A stretch of DNA of 64,000 bases from NCBI GenBank assembly GCA_904066235.2, contig CAJFCV020000004.1:12152001-12216000 (forward strand), given 5' to 3'. Of this stretch, positions 20,368 to 33,234 are shown one piece after another; positions within the stretch are counted from its first letter, which is position 1, and each line of letters begins with the position of its first letter. The notes beneath the pieces were generated by a model. The model did not search any database, was not told the DNA's origin, and saw nothing but the letters and a program-made list of their open reading frames with translations. The position numbers and the translations under genes were made by a program. This DNA comes from Bursaphelenchus xylophilus. Lineage: Eukaryota > Nematoda > Chromadorea > Rhabditida > Aphelenchoididae.

Positions 20368-23300
20368 CTGCAGGCCCGTTTATGCAAAGTTCCACAACAC
20401 CCGCGAACTCCTCTTTTTTTTATGAAAAAACAAGTAAACAACAGGGAGGACACACAGAGCGAGGGTTTGATATCGAGGAGCGAAAGGGATTACTATCATT
20501 TAACATCAACTTCAAAAAGTTTTAAAAATACAAACTAGAATTGATGACAATTCAAATCCAGGATCTTTTACGGACTTCAAGTATCTTGTTTCAATCAAAA
20601 AATTGCTTGAAAATTGATTAAAAGATTGGTTAAACTAGCCCAGTAACCTTTCAAAATTTGGGTGACAACACCCTCTCCCAATAGTTTAAAGGAAATTTTG
20701 AAGAGCAGGGTGATTAGATCGATAGCGGGTTGGGGGAAAACTGGTCATTGAAGAACAGGTAATCGAGTCGCACGTGAACGCGTGAGACGAAACAGGTGGT
20801 CACTTTAGCCAACAAAGCAAAGATCAGCCGGACTTATTGTGTTTAAAAAAAGGTCGGCGGTTACTTTTAAAAGAAAAAATGGTGGCAAAGAAAGGCTTTG
20901 CAGATTATACGGAGTCCGAACTATGGCATAGGAGACTTAACATAATTCGCGGTAAAACTTTGAAGGGAATTAGCTGCAGTTTCACTTTGAAGAAAACGAG
21001 TCATAAAGCAGGCAAAATTTGAGGTAAAAGCAAAGTTTTTTTGGAAATAAGAGCGAAAATCCAAGAAGATATGTGCCATCTTTTTCCAAGTTATTTTTAT
21101 GGCCTCTGTTATATTTTGCATATGGATTTCTAAAAGTTTTAGTTGCCAAAAGCCCTAAACAACGTCTAAAACAACTTATATGCCCTTTTTTACAACGCTG
21201 ACACCAAGTCATCCTTTCTTTAAAAAGACTTTTTTTTGACCACACGTATGATTTGAAAGGTCAACGGATAACTAAACACTAAACGTTTTCGTCAAGAAAC
21301 CGCTAGCTTTATATCGCAAACGTTCACACTGTTCTAACAAAATATTAGGTATTCACGAGGAACTAAACACACTAAAGTATTAATTTTTCACAAAAAGTAA
21401 GACATACTACACTGCAAACTACAAGCTTCTATGGCATTTCATGAGAAGCCATTACGTTTGCCGAAAATCACTAAGGTTACACCCCGGAATATGCGAGCAA
21501 CAATAAAGATTTCTTCGGTCTTCTGCGGTTTGGAAATTCGCTCAAGGGAAGTGGGGTATTTTTGAAACATGGCATCATAAACACATTACTTGGTTGATCA
21601 AAGACTAAATTGATCTTCATTTGAAATTTAATTAGATGAAGAATTGCCGACGGTAATTTAGTATTATGACATCTGGAAAAGTTCCATGGGGCTTCGAATT
21701 TATAAGCCTAAAAGTACATGTGTATTAAAAATGTAAACTAAGCCTATTAGAAGTGATCCAAAGTCTCCTCATAGCTTTCTGTGAAATTGTAAAAAAACAC
21801 GGCCAGTTCGAAGACATCGCCAGTTTCAACTGCCAAGAAAGCCACAGAATACTGTGGCAAAATCTTTAGCACAAGATAATCTTCGCTGTCTCAGCTAAAT
21901 CTTAGCTAACAAGGGAAGTATACCCCAAGTGTGACCCGCATAGTTTATTTAAATTTTGCAAATATTCTGGGCATACGCTGCACATTATTATAACAACCCC
22001 ATGACTGACTGTGAATGGGATAGTTTTTTATCCTTATAAAGGAGAGGTGCTCCTTTAAACTCTTGTTATCTTATAAATATAATAATTAATCCTGGTTAGC
22101 TTTTTTTTGGTGGCTAATTTTCAAGCATAGATGGATTAAGTTTTGAGTTTTCCAGATCATTTCTTTTTGATGAATTTACACGAGATTAGTCTTACTCTAC
22201 TTTGTCACCGCGCTTTAGAAAGAATATGGTATGTGCTAAAAGAACCTCTTATCTAAAGGCATCTTATCAGCTAAATAACATAATTACTGCAAGACTTATA
22301 GTGATGCTGAATATCGGAAGTTCTAAAAAGGTGTAGCTCCCCAAACTATAATATATACATTCAAAGGTTTCTCGACAAACACTATCTTTTGCTGACAATT
22401 AAAGCAGATCTTTGAAAATTTTTATGATGTCTAACAAAATGACGAAAAGTTTACTTTTAAACGCCCTCCGTTCGATTGTTCAGGACAAATAATAAACTCT
22501 TTTGTAGGCTATGGATCAGGGTAAATAACAAACTCTCCAGGAGTTACAGGATACACGGTCTTACCTCTTTGCTTTTCAATGAATTCTCAAACATGGTATA
22601 GTATGTGGTTTGGAACAGACTACGATGTAGAAAGTAATATGCTTCTTACAGGTTCTATACGTGATGTTTAGAGAGCACAATAAAGATTGTCTTAATCTCA
22701 AACGATTTATTGATTGTGAATAATTTTTATCCGCCAGTGGCAAGGTTATGGACATATTTCATAAGCTTATACATAGAGGCAGTGTGTCTGATGAGAGACG
22801 GAAATCTCAGGGAGGAGAAACATCCGGTATAAATAATAGCTAACAGGGAATTACGACGCAGATTTTTTCGGCCAGCAAAAACCGTTGGACGCTCGGCGAA
22901 GGCTCGGCGAAGGCTTAGCGGAGGCTCGGCGAAGACTTCGACCACTTATCATCCGGATATTATTATGCAGTAACGCATGTAAAACACCTCAAAATTGGTG
23001 ATCCATAAACCCAAGCAATCTTATTATTTCTATTAACTAAGCCTTCTGCTTGCCTCCCTCATGCATGTACAACGACGAATTGAGGCAACCCAAAGTATTG
23101 TCGACCGGAAAGGTCGTGGACCCGAAAAGTCATAGGGCCTTCCGTTTAACTGTGAAGCATTCTCTGAATTCAAATCTGGACCCAAAATTAATGTGAAAAA
23201 ATAATACTAACTCAAGTCATTGTTTCTTAATTTAAATTTACAATTGAAAAAGCCCATAAGGTTCAATACATTCTAAGTTCAAAGAAGACTCTGCTTACAT

Positions 23301-24133
23301 CCCAAAGACAGTAATGTTTTGCTAATATCCTTTTACGAAGTAAATGAGTGTTTCATTCCTCTATTTTTGCATTTTCTTCTCATTAAACTTGCAGATGAAT
23401 TGTTTCCAATTTTGTGATTTTTCTACCTTTTTTCACATCTTTACACTTTTTCCAATCCTCATATAAAACCCCAAACAAGTCGTACGAACCGTTAACACCC
23501 CGTTGCCCTCTTATTGCGGTCCATCTGGTCAAAAACCGAGGCCATTCGCGATGACGTCACTTTGCGAGCGAAAAGAGAAAGCCTCGAAAAAATTGCTCTT
23601 TTCCGAAAAAAATCTCTTTTTTCGTGGCCTTTTCCTTATCCCCAACGCTCCTGTTCAAACTTTTCCCCCAATCCGATATCCCTCCCAGATTTGCGGATAA
23701 TTTTCGGCATGCCTTAATCCCATGCGTGAGTTGGTCTCCAGGCCATTGGAAAATTCCCTACTTTCAGCGTTTTTTTTTTGTTGTGAGTAGAGCTTGTGGA
23801 AGAAATTTTATTGTTTTTCGGACCGAAATTTGGCCAAAGTTCGGGTGTTTTGGGGTCGGCTTGGTGCGCTTCCTTACAAACACTGCTATTTTCGCCGAAA
23901 ATTGGATGAAATTTATATTGTAGTGAGCAAAAATCGAGATTTAACAGGGGAAACAAAGAAGTTTTGTACTTTGCCAAGTACACAGACCTTTAATAATGAC
24001 GAATACCAGACCTAACGCCTGTTTTCTTATCCACTTTTAGATTTTTTCAAACAATTTTACGTCATGATCGACTGCCCTATAGAATCTCAATTTTTCAGTC
24101 AAGACGGCAACGCATGGCCAAACGAAAAGTGTT
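20368..24133. other. 3.8 kb intergenic region, no supported gene
   Basis: The stretch is AT-rich with many short open frames and no splice-consistent exon set. The segment from 21908 starts AGGGAAGTATACCCCAAGTG, a family C terminus. The segment 22840-23140 contains CTCGGCGAAGG repeats and a D-type end (GACCCGAAAAGTC). The part just upstream of 24134 (23500-24050) could hold regulatory sequence or an unrecognised first exon of the next gene. Confidence 0.5.
22840..23140. repeat. element D, decayed copy
   Basis: It contains GGCTCGGCGAAGGC in three adjacent variants and a right-end phrase GTGGACCCGAAAAGTCATAGGG that matches the right terminus of the better element at 32780-33234. Confidence 0.45.
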
Positions 24134-25895
24134 ATGCGACGTAGTGCCGATGAAGACGAAGCGAGTGCGAGCAGCGAGCAGCCGCTCGATGCAGCCGAGG
24201 CCTTTGCCAACGAGCAGGAGGCAGCGTTGATTCGGTTCGCTCACTTTGATAACCTCGGCGACGCCTGCGATAAGGAGGTGGGCGGGAAGGGCGTAAGTGT
24301 TTCACATGTTTCTGTTCGATCTTTAGATGGAAATACGTCGAAGATTATGTGGGTAGATGGTCGAAAAGACCGTCATTTCTTTTTGTTTCGCCGTCTTCTT
24401 CCCCGATTTTTAGTCCACCCATAAAAAGCCAATGCACTTGGCAGAAAAACAGCCAAAAAAACGGCGTGCAGCCGATCAACAGCCACGATGTTTTCTTTGG
24501 AATGTTTGGCTTGCACTTTTGTTTTGATAACATCAATAAAGTTGTAAGAGACAGGCATCGTATCAAAAATCATGACTTTTTACAAATGTGCTATCTGTAG
24601 GCGCCATGCGAAATGGGAAAATGGCTCTAGCCGGCTTCAAAAAGTGGCATCGCGTTAGTTTCATCGTTGCAGGCAAACATAAGGTAGCCAGGAAGTTTTA
24701 TGAACCCCTATCTTCATTATTTTATATTACACTTGACATAAAAGGGCCCACAAAGTAACTAAATACTTTAAGACTAGTCCCAAACTTATGACTATCTTTA
24801 CAGGACACATGCGAGCATGTGGACGACCGCTTCTTCGACTCCAGCGACTATCGCTGCTGTTTCCGCGTCTTTCACGCCAAGATTGGCGCTTTCGCGTTCT
24901 GCACCTGGATCATTCAAGAAGTTTTGTTGGCCTCGTTCTTTCTACTTGCTCAAAAGGAATTCAAGGAAGGGGATCCGTCCACGAATTCGATAATGCTCCT
25001 CGTTTGTCGTGGCATTCAAATTCCGACGATTGCCATTGCATTCCTGGCGCTTTATCGGTACAAACAAAAGTGGTTGTTGCCCTTCATTGTTGTTCAGGTA
25101 GGAAGTCGGGCTTAGAATGATGAATTTTTTTTTATTCCCTCTGGATATTGCACATGATGACTAAAAAAAAATTGTCGAATTTTCAGTTCACTGCCGGTAT
25201 TTTTGCGGACATCTCGACGTTGTTGATCTTCGTTAGCTACTTGGAGCAGAATGGATACAGATTTTTGTTTGATGAGCATTGGAAATGGTTGAATATCGTG
25301 CTCCCTTTGTTCGCCTACGTCGCAATAATTGTGTGGCTGGCATGGGTGATGTATCGGTAAGTCATCACTTCTTTTATTCAATCCCACTCTTAGATGCTAT
25401 CAGTTCATCGGCGCTCGTGTTGAACATGACGAACGACGGAAGCTGGAAAAAGAGCGCCAACAACAAATGGAAGAGGAGCTCATGCAACATTGCGGTATTA
25501 ATGTTGATGAAATTGGAGAACTGGACAGTAATGGCGAGAATGTGAATGCAATCTTCGAACACCGTTCGGCCTCGCCGTCGCCTCCTCCCTCGCTGAAGCA
25601 TGGGATTCCGTTGCAGCGCATGGTTCGAAGTCCAAGCAATCAAATCGAAGGCAGTATTGTGGGAGCGGCTTCAATGAATGTCACCCCACATTTCCATGTG
25701 TTTCAGCGGCCCGAACGAACGGTGAAACAATGGCATCACACGGGGAGTCTGCAGCAGCTGCAACAGTTGGGCAGAAAGCCTTCGAGTGCGCGGAGACTCC
25801 TGAGTTTGACCGGAAACGCCCCTCCACTTCGGCGGCTGGCTCATGAGCAAAGCGAGCCCACGCTAATGTTGCTTCAGCAGCGTCCCAAATTTTAG
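24134..25895 (+). CDS. four-transmembrane protein, LAPTM/DUF7027-like, with long cytoplasmic tail
   Basis: Four exons: 24134-24292, 24804-25097, 25187-25356 and 25394-25895. They give about 374 residues, with all phases matching. The N-terminal 70 residues are acidic and soluble. A CCFRVFHAKIGA segment leads into TM1 (about 79-102). TM2 (115-138), TM3 (142-170) and TM4 (187-208) follow. After TM4 comes a basic, Glu/Gln-rich helix (RRKLEKERQQQMEEEL) and a 150-residue tail rich in Ser, Pro, Arg and Gln. The Cys-pair-then-TM layout resembles lysosome-associated LAPTM4-like and nematode DUF7027 membrane proteins. That assignment is an inference from layout only. A splice acceptor (TTTTTCAG) lies 36 nt upstream of the ATG, in a frame still open, so an upstream exon is possible. 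A poly(A) signal lies at 26259-26264. Confidence 0.75.
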
Positions 25896-26371
25896 GATTT
25901 TTAATGTTATTGTAGAGGGACTTTCCGGTTAGGTTTGTTCGATTTGATCGGTCAGATTGGCTTGATTTGGATGATTAGATTTTATTCTTATTGCCTTTGT
26001 CCAGAGTAATTTTCGCCCTACTTTGTTCATATTCTCTACGCAGGTCCATGGTTCAGCACGTATTTTCATTGATCTTTGCCCACATTTGATCTTGTTCTGT
26101 ATCCAATAATCGAGCTTTAATGTCCGACTTTCCAGTGTCTCTGGAATCGTTTTGCTTTTGAATTTACACTCGCTTTTATTTTCAATTATATTTTCGTATT
26201 TGTTATCGGGTACTGCGAATGGATTGTTTCAGAAATTGTAATTATGTACTTTTTCCCGAATAAATCTAACACTGTACAAGCTTGGAGGGTTGTTTAGTAA
26301 TTTAGTGAGGTGATTAGGTTTCCTTGTCTATCTGTTGTGGCTGTACTATTAATGAGATGTTGTATGTTTAG

Positions 26372-28356
26372 ATGTTGGAGGTAGAAGCCGGGCCGTCCAT
26401 TAAGCGGGCTAGATTAGATGATAATCGGAGGAAGCAACAGTGTCTAAAAGATGGGTGTAAAATGGAGTTTGTTTCGTTCTACACCACCAGAAAGGATCAT
26501 GAAAGAATCATGAGAATTGGGGTAAGTGGCAAAGGCTGCTTTGTATATAGTCACGGTATGGTATGAACCATACTAACTATCCAATATGTATTTGGAAAAG
26601 AAAAATTTTTTTTTCTTGTCCGAATTTATTAGAGGTCCCAACAGACCACACAAAGTTCCACAATTTTCAGATGGTGTCCTCCAGATACATCAAGCTCACA
26701 CGTCATCAGTACACTACTGAACACGCCGGCATCGCCTCTCATCCCGATGATGCCGGACTCTACTGCCGTTGGCGTGATCTAAGCGTACCAATCTTATCCC
26801 TTGCGAAGTTGAAGCTTTTTCTCTCTGTAAGCCTTGATCGGAACGTTCAGCTGTTCGAGGTCATGTTTTGCACGCCAACGGAAGTTCTGGCAACGCCGAA
26901 AATGGTTGCAAATCTTGCGTCTTTCCTGGCGAGGAAGTATCCCAACGCCGCCTTCTCAGTTCACCTGCAGGATCGCCGAATCCCGGGATGGTATCTGTAC
27001 CCATTTCTGACACACTTGCCAAAAATTGCGGAGATTAGTTGTTTCTACCGCGATATCCCTTATCTGCCTCGTATCAAGCTCAAGCAGCTCACTATTGGTC
27101 ACAATTGCGGCTGTTATGAGAGTCTTTGTAAGTTGGGCGTAGAGTACAGAAAAACCGTATATGAAAATATCTATATGTATATGAATCTTAAACGTCCCAA
27201 AGACATATGACATTTCAGACATTGCACCAGTCTTCTCCGTCCCAGCCGAAGAAATGTTTCTGGATTTCCTAAGGCTTGATCAATTTTATGAAAACATGTA
27301 AGATATTAGTTAGCTTGGTAATATATTAGCAAGTGAAATACCTCAAGTGCGACGCTCAGATTTGCCTTAAATTCTGCGCATACGTAGGCGATATATCAAT
27401 TCTTGAATGTTTTAGCCCACCCTTTGCAAGAGTGGCCGAGATATTATTCAACGATATTTGCCGTCTAGAGCGTACACAAAACGTGCAGAGCGATCAGGCA
27501 GAAAACCCCTTTTTGGTCGGATCTTTGCCAATTTCGCATGAAAAAAAACGAAATTTTTCTGGAAACATTACTCTCTGCGGTAGAAAAAGACAAAAGATTT
27601 CATGGCAAAATTATAATACTATAATTCTCTCCAATTTCCGAACTAAAAATCGCATGTTTTTTCTGTGAAGCGCGAGCTCGGTGTCGCGCATATGCCCGAG
27701 GAAAAGATTAGTCTTAATTTGTGCCAAGTTTTTATCAAAATCTGACGGCCGCACTTGGATTACTTCCCCTGTGAAAAGCTCTTTCAATTCCATGTAACTT
27801 TTCTGCAGATTCCCCGTTCAGCCAGCGTTGATTCGCATGCAAAGCAAGATCAACCTTCTGGCTCCATTATGCGCAGACTTCTATCAGGACATCTTTGAGA
27901 ACTTGCAGCAAGGCTTGCCGAATCTACGGACCATTTCAAGCAGTCAAATTCTTCGATCTAACGACTTGATTAGCGATAAGGGAACGGTAAGTTTTGCATG
28001 GGAAAAACTCATGGGATTTCGATGAAACAGCCTTTACTAAGAAGTTTTTTACTTTATCCGTGATCGTAACATTCCCTAATTTTCAGATAAATGAAGTTCC
28101 CTTCCAACATCTGGAGCAGATCTCGGAGCACTCGCACGTCAAACTTGCCATTACAATACATCTTCTTTTGAGCTCAACGTGTGCCAAGCATTTTATTCTG
28201 CTGCTCCGAGCCCGTCTCAACAGTTTCACCGTTGTGAAGGACAATTTTCATGGCGCGTGGTACCGAAGTCTCGTCAAGAACAAGACCCGTGTCAACTTTG
28301 TTATCACGGCCGCCAGGATGGTCGGAGAATTTGTGAATATTGTGCCAAACCAATGA
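26372..28356 (+). CDS. orphan nematode protein, probably intracellular
   Basis: Five exons: 26372-26521, 26671-27127, 27219-27297, 27809-27986 and 28087-28356. All phases match and give about 377 residues. I do not recognise the family. There is no signal peptide or membrane segment. The N-terminus is basic with a possible nuclear-localisation cluster (IKRARLDDNRRK). The middle and C-terminal parts show alternating hydrophobic strand-like segments around each exon end (for example LRTISSSQIL, KLKQLTIGHN). This is a layout like the leucine-rich or FTH-type regions that follow F-boxes in nematodes, but no F-box is visible. The ATG directly follows TGTTTAG, a likely trans-splice acceptor. Intron 3 holds a family C repeat. 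A poly(A) signal lies at 28396-28401. The frame is kept across four introns, which supports a real gene. Confidence 0.7.
27323..27775. mobile_element. dispersed repeat family C copy in an intron of the orphan gene
   Basis: The left end is AGTGAAATACCTCAAGTGCG plus ACGCTCAGATTT, and the right end is the inverted AAATCTGACGGCCGCACTTGG.ATTACTTCC. The interior has GATATTATTCAACGATATTTGCCG, GAGCGATCAGGCAGAA and TTTGCCAATTTCGCATG. It fills almost the whole intron. Confidence 0.7.
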
Positions 28357-30289
28357 CCTCAAATCAATTTTTGACTTGAAATGTAGCTTATAATTAATAA
28401 AGAATGCAACTACGTACTTGCACTCGGAGGTTTCTTAGGCTGAAATTTTAAATTCTTGAAAATTTCAGGTCGCGCATTGCAGAAAAAACCGATGCATGTT
28501 TAGCCAGCTACAGAGGATGCAGAGAACGGAAGGAAAAAAATTGAGCCATACTCGATGGGTTCCCCATTTGAACGTTCGTTTTAATAGCCCGTATCTGATT
28601 TTTTTTAAAAAATCGGCCTTGTGTCAGATTCGTCATCCAAAAAAATCGCCGAAGGAAACGGCAAAGGGTAGACCATGTAACGCAAAATGGAACAACAAGG
28701 AAATTTTCTGCGTATGCTGCTGTGGTGCCCTAAATTTGCTCCTCCCTACGTCAAACTAAAAATAAAATAAGCAAAAATGGCTTGGCGAACCGATTGGCAA
28801 TTCGCTAAAAAAAACGCAAAAAATCTCTTTGTCGGCGAAGAAATGGGGCATGTTTGGGGCGAGAGAGTATGTTTTGCGCGTCTTTTCTCTGTCTTCTCTG
28901 TGAAATTTAGAAATTGTAAAAAAAAGATAACGAAGAGTCCATTGCGGTCATCAAACTCTTCAGTTTGACGTGCTCCCCGCTCAGAATTTTTTTGCCCAGC
29001 ACGGCTCTGTCGATGACCCAAGTACATAATTGTTGATCTTATATGGGCTGGCAAAGATTAACCACCCACTTTTTACCACATTTTTGAACGTATAATTTTA
29101 TATAATGTATGCACGTCTCAAGTAGGCTTGTTAATTTGACGGATTTATTCTAATTAATCTCACGTCAACTTGACGTCAAATTTCGTCATCCTGGTCATAT
29201 TGAAAATCCAGACACAGGACGTTTCCAGGCACTTGTCCCGTGTTCGCTACTGTGACAAATTGCTAAAAAAATCTATTTTCGGAATAATATGACAAGATCA
29301 ATTTGACGTGACAAAAATAACAGCAGCTTGACAAGTCGACTGAAGGGTCAAATTGACAAATACTAACCTTAGTTTTGGAGTGAACAACATGTTTACATAT
29401 TGTCTGAGCAAAGGCGAAACTAAGAGTAACATTTAGTTCTCTAATTAAACATGCCGTAACCAATTTCCAGAAAACGTTTCTTATTGCCAGCTAGTAAAAA
29501 AAACATAACATTGACCGCAGAGTTGTAGCCTTTACGAAAAGAGCAGCATAGAACAGTGAATGCCATTTTGTTGGTAGTGGAATGAATGATTAGGACAACG
29601 TCTAATGCTGCTTAATTTCAAGGACTTGTTAAGTAGTTTTCAGTACTCTTACGTGTCCATACAGACAGTAATTATAGCCCTTGTAGGGTCTGCATATATG
29701 AATTTATTTATTTCCGTATGCTACGGTAAATGTTTTGAGGTGTTTTACGAAACGTGGGGGTTCAAAGATTAAAATCGGTTTTGGTCGTATCCTTGCCAGT
29801 TTCTCTTCAAACAAGTCAATTTTTGCCGTTTTTGCAATGCGCAAGCTTGAAATTTCGCATATGCTTTACATCGGCTTGAAAAAAACTTTATCCGTTGGTT
29901 TTTTTCTTAGAACATGCACTATTTGACCAGGTCCTATTTTTGAAAGAGCGTAGAAGACTGGTCAAGGATCATCTTTAATTAGCTGCTAAGAATCTCTTTT
30001 ATGTGCTAGCTAGCGGGTACTCTTGAAAGACTCCAAATTGCATTTTTGGTGCTCTTTGCAAAGGCGTAGCTGACCAAAAAAAGGGAGGTCATTATGAACA
30101 AAAACGTTTTTTAAATAACCTTGGTCCCCCCTTACCATTTTTTCCGTTTGACTCGGCATGGGAGGGGTACCCCCGCCCCTCTAGCCCCTCGCTCTTTGTT
30201 TCTGATATTACAACGACATCGAATAATCACCTGTCATATATATATATATGTATACTATTAGTCACCTATACCATTGAAAAGCTTCAAGT

Positions 30290-30505
30290 TCTTTGAAAAT
30301 GTACAAATAGGCATGATATCTTTCATGCCAAGATTTGCAAAAAAGTCCCACATTTTTGCCAACTTTGGATCTAAAAAATCTCGGTAGTTTTTGCAAAACG
30401 CAGACTATATTAATCTTGAATGTTTCTTAGAAAAAAGTAAGCTAAATTTGTGCCAAGTTTTATCAAAATTTGAGCGTAGTGCAGAACGTGTACTTTCCTT
30501 GTATG
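30290..30505. repeat. dispersed repeat family C fragment
   Basis: It contains CATGATATCTTTCATGCCAAGATTTGCA, GTAGTTTTTGCAAAACGCAGAC and GTGCCAAGTTTTATCAAAATTTGAGCG, the right-hand portion of the family. Confidence 0.55.
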
Positions 30506-31807
30506 TAAATAAAGTACATCTTCATTTGAAGCTATTTATTGAACTTCTGCTCAATTAAATTGAGTTTTTACACTAAGCTAAACTACGACTGGACCACAGT
30601 TTAAAAACTACGGTCCAGCGGTTTCGACATTCTTCTTGGATCCGGTTTTAGCATATATGAAAAAACGGTGGCATTTGGACATTTGGAAACAAATTAAAAC
30701 ATACACGGTATTTTTCGCTGTTGTTTACATGACTTTTCCGAGAATTGATGACTTAAAAGTCATTAATTCTTTTAAAAAAGTCAAAAGTGGTGCAATAACA
30801 CGTTGCCGGCGGAGTTTCGACAAGTAACGGTTCTTTGTCCTAGCTCTGAGGAAATGGACATTTAGCACTTTGCAAATTTAATTTTTTTTTGAAATTGACG
30901 TTTAGAAACACTTGTTTTCTGAGTATCATTCTGCAGTCAAGTCAAGTGCAGGTGTTGCCAAATGTATTCCATCCAAAACACTATATCAAATATTGAGAAT
31001 GTTGTTATGGCGGGAAAGTTCTTAGCTTACTAATAAGTTATAGTTACTTATGACTAAATAATAAGTAATAAGATAATAATATGTTTACCAACAAGTTATT
31101 TTAGTAAGCCAAATGTCCGTGATTGGCACTTGGTTTTTGACGTCCTGATGCAAAAAGTTTACAGTGACAATTAGCGCGCAGCGTTCTGGGAGTTTTTTGA
31201 GCGTTAGTCCGCTGCAGCCTCTCTTTCAAGGGACTGTTTTCCTGCATAAACTTAGTCTTCAAATGTGTAAATTGCACCCCAAGCAGGGCACAAGAAAGAT
31301 GAAACTTAAGCTCTTGTTCGAAATTTTTGTAGCTAAACTTGCACGTTCAAGGTCTTCTTGAAGTTTTAACTTCAAAATTTGCCCACTTTGTTGAGCTTCG
31401 ATAAGTCCGTTGAAAGTTCTTCAAAATAAAAGATATTCATGTTGTTGCTTGATTGCGTGTTATTCGACTACAAATTCTCGTTGTGTTCGAGCAGAATATC
31501 GTATTTTGGCATTTAAAGGTCGTTGAACAAAGGGACTTGGGCTTCGCAACCAAAAAGGTTTGTTTTCAGCCTATGGAACTTGATTTTGAAATTTTGGCTT
31601 TGCCTTCCTTTGAACTTAAACTTGAATTTAGAATTTTTAGACACCGAGTTTGAACCTGAATTTGATATTTTTTAATTTGTGTAGCCCTGACTGTCAGGCT
31701 AAATATCTAAGCTTCTTGTCCCGCGGTTGTAGTGCTACGGCATCAATATTGGATCTCTAAAGATCCAATAGTGAAGCTTCTAATCTCATTTAGACTAGTG
31801 TACGGTG

Positions 31808-32300
31808 GGGTACTATATTAGAATCAATTTCCATTTCTATTTATTTTACTAATCACATATAAAAATCGTGGAGTAAATCAGTATGGTTTCTATTTATATT
31901 TCTATTGTCTAGTCAATGCAATAACATCCTTCCGTCATTGGAAACAGTGCTTTGGTTCTTCTTATCGTGAGGCGTCCGGGCGGGTATGTGTAGGAGGTGT
32001 CCAATAAAACCGTTACCAGGACGAAACAGTACATATCCCGCGATTAGCTCCACTGTTTCCTTTTCCAACGATTTCTCGAACTGCTTTAACTTTTCCTCGC
32101 TTCGAATTGATCAACATTGACTGTACGAACTCGAAATCCAATACGATTGTTGGCTGCTGTCCCAGGCAAAGCCCATTGTGTCCGCGACGGCATGGGTGGA
32201 CAGGAAAAACCGGCCGCTCTTCGAGGAGAAAAAATCGGAATTGTGAAAAAACGGAGATAAATTTCTATGACATCTAGGCGCCATAAGCCGCCATCTAGGG
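31808..32300. repeat. dispersed repeat E, copy 1
   Basis: It shares with 34953-35215 the ordered phrases CTAATCACAT.TAAAA.TC.TGGAGT, TTGTCTAGTCA, TTGGCT.CT..CCCA, GTG.CCGC.ACGGCAT.GGTGG and CAGGAAAAACCG.CCGCTC. No coding content is recognised. Confidence 0.6.
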
Positions 32301-32779
32301 TGAGCTTTTTATCTGCAAAATTTATTTTTGATATAGACAGCTGGTGTCCAAAAAAAACTTCTCCAAACAAGTAACGAGCTTTATTGAATTGTGGTCTGTA
32401 GCCGACCCGTTATAATAGACGCTGGGAGGTCGAAAAAAAGCAACGCAAAAACTAAATTTCGCATATTCATGGTACTCGGTGACATGTCTGATGAATGATT
32501 ATGAAGGCTAACCTGCACCGCCCGGTGTCTTCATGAGTTGGACTTTTCAACATTTGTCGGGTGAAAAACCGACGGGTTTTCACATCCGGTGCGATTACCG
32601 TGTTGGACCACGCCTTCACACTCAGAGTTTGAGGTTTAGATGACAAGATTAGACGACATTTGGAACCATATATTTTTATCACCTGTGAGGTCTTCGTTGC
32701 GTAGTTTGAGGGTGTGAAGTCACGTCTTTCACCGACTACAGCATGGCCGACGATTCTTGGGAAGGCTGACCCGGTTTTT

Positions 32780-33234
32780 GGCGCTACGGCTTTTCGGGTC
32801 AGCGACAGTTCGGGTCAACGATACTATGGATCGCGTCGGTTTGTCATTGTATGGGGGTGGCTAGGGAAGGCTTAACTAGTAGAAATAATAATATTGACCG
32901 GGTCCTAGGATAGCTAATCACTTATTTTGAGGTATTTTATGCACACATCAATAATATCTAGATAGAAGTTACGTATCCTTTTTTTTGCTGCAAATTTTGG
33001 TCCTTTATGCGTAAAATGAACTCAGTATCTATAAAGAAAACAAACGTTAGTAATAGCTAAAATTAGAAAAAAACGGACAATTATTCGCCGAGTCTCCGCC
33101 AAGCATCCAACGGCTTTGTCAGGTCTCGTAGGCAATTTCTACGAACTTTTTTTGGGTATCCACCTGCCCTACGCCCCGTGTCGATCGATTTTGTGTTGAC
33201 CCGAACTGTCATCGACCCGAAAAGTCGGGACGCT
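32780..33234. mobile_element. element D, TIR element of about 455 bp
   Basis: The left terminus (GCTACGGCTTTTCGGGTCAG then CGACAGTTCGGGTCAACGAT) is repeated inverted at the right (GTTGACCCGAACTGTCATCG then ACCCGAAAAGTCGGGACGC). This gives terminal inverted repeats of about 43 bp. The interior includes CGCCGAGTCTCCGCCAAGC and GTCTCGTAGGCA, which recur in the 55080 copy. There is no transposase. Confidence 0.7.

Noticed and set aside
20206..20538. A 110-codon plus-strand frame overlapping the SLC22 first exon
   Set aside because: It has no motif or splice partners, and the opposite strand carries a transporter exon that joins in frame.
28496..29054. Two frames of 87 and 102 codons after the orphan gene
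   Set aside because: They are low-complexity Lys-rich or Phe-rich readings of AT-rich sequence without splice support.
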